In this document: positions 30,621 to 37,332 of the stretch, piece by piece
Layout of the letters: the number at the start of each line of letters is the position of its first letter
How positions within the stretch are numbered: the stretch's first letter is position 1
Assembly: GCA_029547045.1 (NCBI GenBank)
Contig: JAKPQL010000062.1
Span: 1-37,332, forward strand
Direction of reading: 5' to 3'
From: Deltaproteobacteria bacterium
GTDB lineage: Bacteria; Desulfobacterota; Desulfomonilia; UBA1062
DNA: 37,332 nucleotides
Made by a program: the position numbers and the translations under genes
Notes under the pieces: generated by a model
Seen by the model: the letters and a program-made list of their open reading frames with translations, nothing else
Databases searched by the model: none
Told to the model about the DNA's origin: nothing

Positions 30621-32264
30621 ATGATCAGGGATATCAGGAAGATGGCGTCGAAACGCTACGACGTGCTGGTGATCGGCGGCGGCATCACCGGGGCCTTCGT
30701 GGCATGGGACAGTGCGCTCAGGGGGCTCAAGGTCGCCCTCATCGACAAGGGGGACTTCGGAGGGGCCACCTCGGCGGCCACCTCCAAGCTCATCCACGGC
30801 GGCCTGCGCTACCTGAAGACCCTGGAGGTGGGCCTGGTCCGGGAATCGCTTCAGGAGCGCAGGATCATGGAGATCATCGCGCCGCACCTCGTGTATCCCC
30901 TGCCCTTCGTTTTCCCTGCCTACGGATGGGGCATGCGGGGCATGCCCGCGGCGGTCTCGGCCATGGTGTTCTACGACACCCTCTCCTATGACCGGAAATG
31001 GATCAACGACGACGACAAGAAGATACCGGGCCACGAGAAGTTCACCGCAGAGCAGATTCTGGCCATGGAACCCATCCTCGACGCGAACGACCTCAAGGGA
31101 GGGGTCATCTACTACGACTGCCAGATGTACAACCCGGAGCGGCTCACCCTGGAGCCCATCCTGGCTGCCGCGGAGTTCGGCGCCGATGCCGCCAACTACG
31201 TCATGGCCGAGGACCTCCTCAGGGAGGATGACACGGTATCGGGCGCCCGCGTGCGGGACCTCCTGGACGAGGGAAGGGAGTACGAGCTCAAGGCCTCGGT
31301 CACGGTGAACGCCACCGGTCCCTGGGCCGACATGATCCTCGGCAGGATCAGGGGCGCGAAGCACCACGGCCTCATCCGGTCCAAGGGCATCCACATCATC
31401 ACCCGGCCGCTCTATAAGGACCGCGCCATGGTCCTCCAGACCAAGTCGGGCAGGCATTTCTTCATCATCCCATGGCGGGGGCACAGCCTCATCGGCACCA
31501 CGGACACGGTCTACAGGGGTCACCCGGACGACTTCGCGGTGACGGAAGCCGACATCGCCGAGTTCCTGGACGAGATCAACCTCACCGTGCCCGCCGCCAG
31601 GCTGCGGCGGGACGATGTCCAGTTTCAGTACGGCGGTCTGCGGCCCATCGTGGAGAAGGAGACCAGCGTGGAGGTGGAGGTGTACGACGCATCCCGCAAG
31701 TACGAACTCTATGACCACGAAACGGACGAGGGGGTCAGGGGATTCGTCACTGCCATCGGCGGGAAGTACACCACCTCCCGGAACATGGCCCGGCAGCTCG
31801 TGGACCTTATCCTGCTCAAGCTCGGGAGGCCGGCCGTGCCCTGCCAGACGCACACAACCCCGCTGTACGGCGGCGAGATCGGAAGGTTCGCGAGCTTCGT
31901 GGAGCGGGCCAAGCGGAGAAAGCCCGCAGGCCTGTCGGACGAGGCCGTGCTGAACCTGTGTCGCAACTATGGCAGCAGGTACCCGGACGTGCTTGCTGCG
32001 GCGGAAAAGAAGAAGCACCTGGAGCGGGTATGCGAGATGTTCCCGGACATCTGGGGCGAGGTCTTCCACGCGGTTCAGTGTGAGATGGCGGTGCGGCTCA
32101 GCGACGTGCTCTTCCGCAGGACCGGCCTGTGCACCCTGGGCAACCCCGGTACCGGGGTGATCGAAGAGGTGGCCGATGTCATGGCCAAGGAACTCTCGTG
32201 GAAGAAGCGGCGAAGGAACGAGGAACTGGACAGGGTCTTGAACGTCTTCGCCGTCAAGGGGTGA
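30621..32264 (+). CDS. FAD-dependent glycerol-3-phosphate dehydrogenase (GlpA/GlpD family)
   Basis: A 547-residue membrane-associated flavoprotein that oxidises sn-glycerol-3-phosphate to DHAP and feeds the quinone pool. The dinucleotide motif GGGITG is at 19-24. The substrate region has GGATSAATSKLIHGGLRYL-type sequence (about 48-66), then ATGPWAD, PWRGHSLIGTTDT (about 288-300) and GGLRPIV. The C-terminal ~130 residues form the DAO_C helical domain. The length matches GlpD or GlpA, and without glpB or glpC in the window the distinction is open. The ATG at 30621 has GGAGAAGAG upstream. The 123 bases before it show no convincing promoter. The DUF2238 gene follows after 31 bases. Confidence 0.93.
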   Translation: MIRDIRKMASKRYDVLVIGGGITGAFVAWDSALRGLKVALIDKGDFGGATSAATSKLIHGGLRYLKTLEVGLVRESLQERRIMEIIAPHLVYPLPFVFPAYGWGMRGMPAAVSAMVFYDTLSYDRKWINDDDKKIPGHEKFTAEQILAMEPILDANDLKGGVIYYDCQMYNPERLTLEPILAAAEFGADAANYVMAEDLLREDDTVSGARVRDLLDEGREYELKASVTVNATGPWADMILGRIRGAKHHGLIRSKGIHIITRPLYKDRAMVLQTKSGRHFFIIPWRGHSLIGTTDTVYRGHPDDFAVTEADIAEFLDEINLTVPAARLRRDDVQFQYGGLRPIVEKETSVEVEVYDASRKYELYDHETDEGVRGFVTAIGGKYTTSRNMARQLVDLILLKLGRPAVPCQTHTTPLYGGEIGRFASFVERAKRRKPAGLSDEAVLNLCRNYGSRYPDVLAAAEKKKHLERVCEMFPDIWGEVFHAVQCEMAVRLSDVLFRRTGLCTLGNPGTGVIEEVADVMAKELSWKKRRRNEELDRVLNVFAVKG

Positions 32265-32295
32265 CTGCATACGGAGAAACGGGAAAGGAGATGCC

Positions 32296-32919
32296 TTGAA
32301 GAAGGGTGAACCGTACCTGCTGCTCCTCATGGGGGCAGTGGCCCTGGTGCTCTCGGGCACCAACCCCTATGACCGCACCACCTGGATCCTCGAGGTGACC
32401 CCTGTGCTCATCGTGGTTCCCCTCCTGCTGGCAACCGGGAAGAGGTTCCCCTTCACCCCCCTTGTCTACCGGCTCATCTTCATCCATGCGCTCATCCTCA
32501 TGCTGGGCGGTCACTACACCTATGCCAGGGTCCCCCTGGGATTCTGGGTGCAGGACCTCTTCGACCTGGCCCGCAACCACTACGACCGGCTGGGCCACCT
32601 GGCGCAGGGCTTCATCCCGGCCATGGTCGTCCGGGAGATCCTGCTGCGGAAATCCCCGCTGGCCAGGGGGAAATGGCTCTTCTTCCTGGTGGTCTGCGTC
32701 TGCCTTGCGGGGAGCGCTTTCTACGAGTTCATCGAGTGGTGGGCAGCGCTCCTCGGCGGAGAGGCTGCGGATTCCTTCCTGGGAACCCAGGGAGACGTGT
32801 GGGACACCCAGTGGGACATGTTTCTGGCCTTTCTCGGATCCATGGCGAGCCAGATGCTCCTGGCCGGGGTCCATGACCGGGAGATGGGGCGCATGGGGGT
32901 GGCGTCCGGGAGAGAGTAA
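32296..32919 (+). CDS. DUF2238 (YjdF-family) integral membrane protein
   Basis: A 207-residue protein with about five hydrophobic helices. The family's conserved aromatic and acidic segments are clear: GGHYTYARVPLGFW (about 71-84), RNHYDRLGHLAQGF (about 93-106), EFIEWW and FLGTQGDVWDTQWDM (about 160-174). The function is unknown. The start is a TTG at 32296, preceded by AAAGGAG with a five-base gap; the ATG at 32291 is out of frame and meets TGA after one more codon. The conserved His/Asp/Glu residues on the membrane face hint at a metal or haem site, but that is only a guess. It is co-directional with the glycerol phosphate dehydrogenase. Confidence 0.85.
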   Translation: MKKGEPYLLLLMGAVALVLSGTNPYDRTTWILEVTPVLIVVPLLLATGKRFPFTPLVYRLIFIHALILMLGGHYTYARVPLGFWVQDLFDLARNHYDRLGHLAQGFIPAMVVREILLRKSPLARGKWLFFLVVCVCLAGSAFYEFIEWWAALLGGEAADSFLGTQGDVWDTQWDMFLAFLGSMASQMLLAGVHDREMGRMGVASGRE

Positions 32920-32957
32920 CCGGAACCCCTTCTTCCCCAGGGATCAGGAAAATGACC

Positions 32958-34277
32958 ATGAACGGCCGGACGGTCCTGCTGATCAACCCCTGGATCCATG
33001 ACTTTGCCGCCTATGACCTGTGGGCAAGACCGCTCGGCCTGCTCATCCTCGGATCGGTGCTGCGCATGAACGGCTGCCGTGTCGTGCTCGTCGACTGCCT
33101 GGGGGCTCGGGGCCACACCCGCATGAGACCCGGCGGGCATGGGAGGTTCAGGCGGAGCATCATCCCCAAGCCCGGGGTTCTGGCCCGTGTGCCGAGACAC
33201 TACGCGCGGTACGGGATGGCACCCGAAGACTTTGTGGCAGCCCTCAGGGAGGCGCCCCGGCCGGACGCGGTGCTCGTGACCTCCATGATGACCTACTGGT
33301 ACCCAGGGGTCTTCGAGGCCATCCGCCTCGTGCGGGACCACCTCGCCGGGGTGCCCGTCATCCTGGGAGGGGTGTACGCCACCCTGTGCGCGGAGCATGC
33401 GCGGCAGTTCTCAGGCGCGGACCATGTGCTCACCCATCAGGGGGAGCGGTCCCTGCCCCTTCTGCTGGGAGAGCTCTGGGGAGAGGATCCTGCGTTCACG
33501 CCCTCACCTGACGACCTGGACGCCCTGCCATATCCCTGCTTCGATCTCGCCAACGCCCTGGACGCGGTGGCAATCCGGGCAGGCCGGGGGTGCCCCTATG
33601 GCTGCACCTACTGCGCGTCCCGGTTCCTGTGCGGGGGGCAGCGCCTGCGGGACCCCCGGGCAGTGGCGGAAGAGATCGGGTTCTGGCGCCGTGCCCGCGG
33701 GGTGCGGGACTTCGCCTTCTACGACGATGCCCTGCTCACCCCCCGGGACCACTGCCTGGCCCTGCTGGAGGCGATCATCAAAGAAGAGCTTGATGTGCGC
33801 TTCCACTGCCCCAACGGGCTCCACGCCCGGGAGATCGACCACGAGACGGCAGGTCTCATGAGGCGGGCCGGGTTTGTCACCATCAGGCTCGGCCTCGAGA
33901 CGGCGGACCCCTGCAGGCAGCGCTCGACCGGCGGCAAGGTGACCGGCGACGAGTTTGTCCGGGCCGTGACGAGCCTGCGCCGGGCAGGTTATGACCCCGG
34001 CGGGATCGGGGCGTACATCCTCTGCGGCCTGCCCGGTCAGGATGCCCGGGAGGCGAGGGATGCCGTGCGGTTCGTGGAGGCTCAGGGCGCCAGACCCAGG
34101 CTCTGCGAGTACTCGCCCATCCCCCATACCCGCGACTGGCCCCAGGCTGTCGCTGCAAGCCCCTTCCCCATAGAGACCGAGCCTTTGTTCCACAACAACA
34201 CCCTGCTGCCCTGCAGGTCGGACCGGTTCACCCTGGAGGACTACGAGGAGATCAAGAGGGGCCTGAACACGCGTTGA
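32958..34277 (+). CDS. B12-binding-domain radical SAM protein
   Basis: A 439-residue protein. Residues about 1-195 form a Rossmann-like cobalamin-binding-type domain (VLLINPW, then ILGGVYATLCAEHA). The radical SAM domain follows, with CPYGCTYC holding the [4Fe-4S] cysteines 212, 216 and 219, then a TIM-barrel region with GLETADP and GAYILCGLPGQ. The cobalamin-ligating DxHxxG motif is not evident, so B12 binding may be base-on or lost. Substrate unknown: such proteins methylate or rearrange lipids, tetrapyrroles, peptides or nucleotides. I use the ATG at 32958, because AGGA is well spaced for it and only two bases from the ATG at 32952. The stop lies in a weak terminator-like hairpin. Confidence 0.85.
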   Translation: MNGRTVLLINPWIHDFAAYDLWARPLGLLILGSVLRMNGCRVVLVDCLGARGHTRMRPGGHGRFRRSIIPKPGVLARVPRHYARYGMAPEDFVAALREAPRPDAVLVTSMMTYWYPGVFEAIRLVRDHLAGVPVILGGVYATLCAEHARQFSGADHVLTHQGERSLPLLLGELWGEDPAFTPSPDDLDALPYPCFDLANALDAVAIRAGRGCPYGCTYCASRFLCGGQRLRDPRAVAEEIGFWRRARGVRDFAFYDDALLTPRDHCLALLEAIIKEELDVRFHCPNGLHAREIDHETAGLMRRAGFVTIRLGLETADPCRQRSTGGKVTGDEFVRAVTSLRRAGYDPGGIGAYILCGLPGQDAREARDAVRFVEAQGARPRLCEYSPIPHTRDWPQAVAASPFPIETEPLFHNNTLLPCRSDRFTLEDYEEIKRGLNTR

Positions 34278-34296
34278 CGTGTTGAACGGATTTTTT
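34266..34296 (+). terminator. Weak terminator-like hairpin with T-tract
   Basis: AACACG (34266-34271) pairs with CGTGTT (34278-34283) around the radical SAM gene's stop codon. A run of six T (34291-34296) follows after seven bases. The gap between stem and T-tract is longer than in a standard intrinsic terminator, so activity is uncertain. It sits in the short space between convergent genes, where a terminator is expected. Confidence 0.3.
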
Positions 34297-34310
34297 AAAC
34301 CAAGGGCCTG

Positions 34311-35252
34311 TCATGACCCCTTGGACTGGAACCCCTTGATGATGGCGGTTATCACGTCGTTCACCGGCGTCGCCACCCCCTGTTCCCGGCCGTACCTGCT
34401 GATGGCGCCGTTCAGGGCATCGATCTCGGTGAGGCGTCCGCCCTTTGCCATGTCCTGGAGCATGGAGGATCGGTGGGTGGCGGTGGGGGGGAGCTGTCTG
34501 TCCGTGAGCGTCGTGTAGTATTCCCGGGCATCCCGGTAGGGGAGGTTCACGCCCTTGGCCCGGGCCACGGCAAAGATCTCGGCTATGATGCCCTGGATGA
34601 TGTCCATGATTTCCGGGGTGTCCCTGAGGTTGCCGTAGGGGACGTTCAGGATGGCGCCCAGGGCGTTCAGCGAGCAGTTGTAGAGCACCTTGCCCCACAG
34701 GAAGGAGGCGATATCGCCGCACAGGGCGCAGGGGATGCCTGCGTCGTCGAGGTCGGCGCACACCTGGCCGATCCTGTCCGCAGGCGCGGTGCCCGTGGGC
34801 GACCCGAGGAGCACCTTGTCGGCATAGACCGTGACCCGGGCAATGCCGGGCCGTTCCACCTCGGCCCCGAAGATGACCCTCGCCCCCACGGTGCGGTTCC
34901 AACCCACCGCGGCCGCGATGGTCTCCCAGTTGCCCAGGCCGTTCTGGATGGAGAAGACGAGCGACTTTTCGTGGAGATAGGGCATGGTCTGCGAGATCAC
35001 GGCAGCGGTGTGATAGGACTTGACGCTGAGCAGCACCACGTCGTACACGCCGGACAGGTCCCTGGTGCCGTAGTGCGCCTTCACCGAGGGCAGGAAGTGG
35101 TCGCCCCAGATGCCGGTAATGGCTAGTCCCTGGCGCTGCATGGCCAGCAGGTGTTCGTCCATGCCCACGAAGGTCACATCATGGCCGCGCTTTGCCAGCA
35201 ACCCCCCGAACACGCTCCCCAAGGCGCCTGCGCCCATGACCAGGTAGTTCAT
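34311..35252 (-). CDS. Ketopantoate reductase family (PanE/ApbA-like) oxidoreductase
   Basis: A 313-residue NADPH-dependent reductase. The Rossmann motif is GAGALGS (7-13), followed by DVVLLSVKSYHT (about 71-82), IQNGLGNWE (about 102), the catalytic Lys in LWGKVLYNCSLNALGA (about 188) and EIDALNGAI near the C-terminus. PanE reduces ketopantoate to pantoate for CoA synthesis. Many family members act on other 2-oxo acids, so the gene symbol is withheld. The ATG at 35252 has GAGGAC upstream. It begins ten bases after the acyl-CoA synthetase stop, forming a two-gene unit that links CoA chemistry to a 2-oxoacid reductase. Confidence 0.88.
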   Translation of the reverse strand: MNYLVMGAGALGSVFGGLLAKRGHDVTFVGMDEHLLAMQRQGLAITGIWGDHFLPSVKAHYGTRDLSGVYDVVLLSVKSYHTAAVISQTMPYLHEKSLVFSIQNGLGNWETIAAAVGWNRTVGARVIFGAEVERPGIARVTVYADKVLLGSPTGTAPADRIGQVCADLDDAGIPCALCGDIASFLWGKVLYNCSLNALGAILNVPYGNLRDTPEIMDIIQGIIAEIFAVARAKGVNLPYRDAREYYTTLTDRQLPPTATHRSSMLQDMAKGGRLTEIDALNGAISRYGREQGVATPVNDVITAIIKGFQSKGS

Positions 35253-35262
35253 TACAGTCCTC

Positions 35263-36723
35263 TCATCGTGCCTCGGCGCTCAGGTGACCGTAGGCCTGAT
35301 ATCCCATAGCAGAGGCCGCATGGCGCCGCAACCGCCATTTCAGGTAGCCGTGGATGGCCGCGATGGAGTCCTGGGGGGTCCTGAAGACGGCGAGGCCCGC
35401 ATCCCGGAAGATGGAGATCATCCTGATGCGTACCTCCTCGATGTCCATGGCGTTCTCCGTGAACTGGGACAGGATGGGGATGACGGGCTTGTCCGTCTTC
35501 GCGGCAGCCTCCACGATGGCGTGCGGTCCGCTCTCGATCTGGTCCTTCTGGAAGGAGGTGATGAAGTCCAGGGAGAAGTACGGAATGATGACGTCGATGG
35601 AGTCGTCCTGTGCCATGGCCTCGATGGTGTGGGCCATGATGGTGAAATCGAAGCCGTAGAATCCCAGGTCCACCGGGTTGGTGGTGCTGGTGTTCACGTT
35701 GCTGATGCGGGAGCTGATGATCTTCTGGGTCTGGGGCGAGAGTTCCGGCAGGCCCAGGCCGGCCAGCGACGAGAAGTCCGTGAAGAGGACCGAGGTCCCC
35801 CCGCCTGCACCGAGGAAGCCGAGCCTGGTTCCCGACGGCGTCTTGTCCGCCACGGACATCATGGTGAGGTCCACCATCTGTTCGAAGTTCGCCGCCTCGA
35901 TGCCGCCGTGCTGGCGCATGAGGGCCGACCATATCTCCTGACTCGCTGCCAGAGCTCCCGTGTGAGAAGCCGCAGCCTTGGCGCCCTGCTCGGTGATGCC
36001 CCCCTTCAGGATGATCACGGGCTTCTTGGCCGTGGTCCGCTTCAGGGCATCCATGAAGCGCCTGCCGTCCTTGATGTCCTCGATATACCCGGCGATCACC
36101 CGCACGGTGTCGTCATCGGCCAGGTATTCCAGATAGTCTTCCACCTTCAGGTCGATCTGGTTCCCGTAGGACACGATCTTGTTCAGCTCGAGGTAGCGGG
36201 CGTGGGCCATACGCATGAAGTTGTGGGTCATGCCGCCCGACTGCCCGAGGAAGGCCACCTTGCCCACGCCGGAAAACGGCGTCTTGGGAACGTCGCAGGT
36301 GATACCCGATGCGGTGCAGTGGATGCCGATGCAGTTGGGTCCGATGATACGGGTCCCCCCGGCGGCGGCAGCCCTGATGAGTTCCTTTTCCAGCTCGTGG
36401 TTACCGATCTCGGAAAAGCCCGAGGTGAAGAAGTGCAGGAACCTGATCCGCTTCCTGGCAGCGGCCTTTACCGTCTCCAGGGCCATGCTGGCCGGGACCC
36501 CCGCGATGGCGAGGTCCACCGATTCGGGCAGGTCGTCCAGACTGGGGTACACCTTGGCACCGTTGATGTCCGTGTACTTCGGGTTCACCGGGTACAGCCT
36601 GCCCTTGTACCCAGCCATCTGCAGGATCTGGTAGTAGGGCATCTTGCCGCCTCCCAGGTGGGGGGACGCACCGACCACCGCGACGCTTTCAGGGAAAAAC
36701 AGCCTGTGAAGGTCCATATACAC
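35263..36723 (-). CDS. NDP-forming acyl-CoA synthetase alpha-type subunit (CoA-binding protein)
   Basis: A 486-residue protein of the succinyl-CoA synthetase-like, ADP-forming acyl-CoA synthetase superfamily. The CoA-binding domain starts with VAVVGAS (15-21). IIGPNCIGIH (about 126-135) and LGQSGGM follow. The phosphorylated His254 is in AASHTGALA, and a second flavodoxin-like domain runs to the end. The ATP-grasp beta domain is missing, and no beta gene is in the window, so it must pair with a separately encoded subunit or act without one. Such enzymes conserve energy as ATP from acyl-CoA thioesters in anaerobes. The ATG at 36723 has GAGGAG upstream. The intergenic region (36724-36882) shows a TAATAT-like -10 on this strand but no matching -35. 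Confidence 0.9.
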   Translation of the reverse strand: MYMDLHRLFFPESVAVVGASPHLGGGKMPYYQILQMAGYKGRLYPVNPKYTDINGAKVYPSLDDLPESVDLAIAGVPASMALETVKAAARKRIRFLHFFTSGFSEIGNHELEKELIRAAAAGGTRIIGPNCIGIHCTASGITCDVPKTPFSGVGKVAFLGQSGGMTHNFMRMAHARYLELNKIVSYGNQIDLKVEDYLEYLADDDTVRVIAGYIEDIKDGRRFMDALKRTTAKKPVIILKGGITEQGAKAAASHTGALAASQEIWSALMRQHGGIEAANFEQMVDLTMMSVADKTPSGTRLGFLGAGGGTSVLFTDFSSLAGLGLPELSPQTQKIISSRISNVNTSTTNPVDLGFYGFDFTIMAHTIEAMAQDDSIDVIIPYFSLDFITSFQKDQIESGPHAIVEAAAKTDKPVIPILSQFTENAMDIEEVRIRMISIFRDAGLAVFRTPQDSIAAIHGYLKWRLRRHAASAMGYQAYGHLSAEAR

Positions 36724-36846
36724 TCCTCATCTTGGTTGCACAGGGTGTGTTACGATCTGCATATATTACCAAAAGCCTCCATGGTCTACCTTTTTTTTAT
36801 CGGCAGGGTCTGTCGGGGGATAACCCGGGCCGCTGTGGAAAAGGGC

Positions 36847-36875
36847 TTGAATTGTTCGGCCTGAACATCTAGATC
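36847..36875 (+). promoter_or_regulatory. Possible promoter of the MetH-activation-domain gene
   Basis: TTGAAT (36847-36852) in the context GGCTTGAAT, a 17-base spacer and TAGATC (36870-36875). The ATG follows after seven bases. I saw no B12-box motif in the 36724-36882 gap. Confidence 0.35.
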
Positions 36876-36882
36876 GTACAGG

Positions 36883-37332
36883 ATGGAAACCGGGCCCATC
36901 CATTTTCCGTCCATACGGGTGGCGCTCCCGCTGAAGCAGATCTATGCCAGGCTGGGGTATGCCCGGGGGGTCACCGAGGTGGACGCCGGAGAGCAGGAGA
37001 GACTCGCCAGGGCAATGGGTGACGCGGCGGCGCTGGTCGCGCTCCGGGGCGCAGCCCGCATCATGGGCATCGCGGAGCTGGGGGACGCGGGGGTCTGTCT
37101 GGAGGACGGGACCGTCTTTCCCAGCAGGGCTCTCGCGTGCATGCTTTCGGGATGCACGGGGGTTCTTCTCATGGGGGCCACGGCTGGGCAGGCGGTGATG
37201 GACGAGATCGCCGCGTGCTCCCGTGACAACCTCGCCCGGGCCGTGGTGCTCGACGCGGTGGCCAGCGAGATGACGGATGCAGCCCTGGGCTGGATCATGG
37301 ACTATGCGGGCCAGATCCTGATCCGCAGCGCC
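36883..37332 (+). CDS. Stand-alone B12-dependent methionine synthase activation-domain protein (partial)
   Basis: An open frame from the ATG at 36883 runs 150 codons off the right edge. The segments KQIYARLGYARG, GVCLEDGTVFPSRALACML, GCTGVLLMGATAG and RAVVLDAVASEMTDA fit the methionine synthase activation domain, which binds SAM and re-methylates oxidised cobalamin in MetH. Here the domain begins at the protein's own N-terminus and is not the tail of a full MetH. Separate activation proteins are known in anaerobes that have a shortened MetH. The 3' end and any metH partner lie outside the window. It could alternatively serve another corrinoid methyltransferase. Confidence 0.75.
   Translation, partial: METGPIHFPSIRVALPLKQIYARLGYARGVTEVDAGEQERLARAMGDAAALVALRGAARIMGIAELGDAGVCLEDGTVFPSRALACMLSGCTGVLLMGATAGQAVMDEIAACSRDNLARAVVLDAVASEMTDAALGWIMDYAGQILIRSA

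Noticed and set aside
30486..32363. 625-codon open frame on the minus strand
   Set aside because: It is antisense to the clear glycerol-3-phosphate dehydrogenase gene. High GC leaves few stops on the opposite strand, and the translation shows no domain.
36790..36797. Run of eight T as a terminator
   Set aside because: No GC-rich hairpin precedes it on either strand, and it lies in a divergent promoter region.
1..37332. tRNA, rRNA, CRISPR, insertion sequence or prophage features
   Set aside because: Intergenic gaps are short. I saw no cloverleaf with a T-loop, no spaced direct repeats, no transposase or integrase, and no attachment-site duplication.

Overview
The window is a GC-rich, densely packed bacterial chromosome segment with short intergenic gaps, many start/stop overlaps, and no rRNA, tRNA, CRISPR array, insertion sequence or phage gene that I can see. 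The gene set suggests a Gram-negative anaerobe or microaerophile of the Desulfobacterota (Deltaproteobacteria) type. The pointers are a PurS-PurL fusion with separate PurQ, DivIVA beside YggT, an NDP-forming acyl-CoA synthetase alpha subunit, an isovaleryl-type acyl-CoA dehydrogenase, a B12-binding-type radical SAM protein, a stand-alone methionine synthase activation domain, and OmpA-lipoprotein and PilZ proteins. The phylum is an inference, not a proof.

Layout, left to right. 1-39 (+): glycine-rich tail of a gene entering from the left. 45-1787 (-): an orphan 58-residue ORF, a Rab/Ras-like small GTPase and a PAS-class III nucleotide cyclase, probably one signalling operon. 2021-4945: OmpA-domain lipoprotein (+), MBL-fold hydrolase (-), membrane metallophosphoesterase (+). 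4946-9099 (-): DksA/TraR-type regulator, PurSL and PurQ behind a good sigma-70 promoter. 9260-10468 (-): MoeA. 10558-13245 (+): degenerate-GGDEF/HDOD protein, then GAF-cyclase. 13390-20625 (+): a housekeeping run rho, rpmE, prfA, prmC, murA, hisD, CCA-type nucleotidyltransferase, with several overlaps. 20694-21293 (+): CBS-ACT protein. 21266-22405 (-): yggT, divIVA, DUF167. 22531-28823 (+): smc, FlhG/MinD-like ATPase, Ogt-type DNA alkyltransferase, and moaA behind a structured leader. 28827-29180 (-): PilZ protein. 29348-34277 (+): acyl-CoA dehydrogenase, glycerol-3-phosphate dehydrogenase, DUF2238 membrane protein, radical SAM protein. 34311-36723 (-): acyl-CoA synthetase alpha subunit and PanE-like reductase. 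36883-end (+): partial MetH-activation-domain protein.

Themes. Nucleotide signalling is prominent: two class III cyclases in different genetic settings (one coupled to a eukaryote-like GTPase, one to a degenerate GGDEF-HDOD protein), plus an intact PilZ c-di-GMP receptor. Information processing and envelope genes (rho to CCA, smc, divIVA) form the core. Anaerobic carbon, cofactor and corrinoid metabolism (acyl-CoA dehydrogenase, acyl-CoA synthetase, MoeA/MoaA, radical SAM, MetH activation domain) lies in the right third. A recurring promoter layout, with a TTGAC-type -35, a 17-18 nt spacer and a start codon only 6-9 nt after the -10, suggests several leaderless or near-leaderless transcripts. 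The best candidate for an undescribed system is the small ORF-GTPase-cyclase operon at the left end. Boundaries and family names come from reading the sequence by eye. No database search was run.
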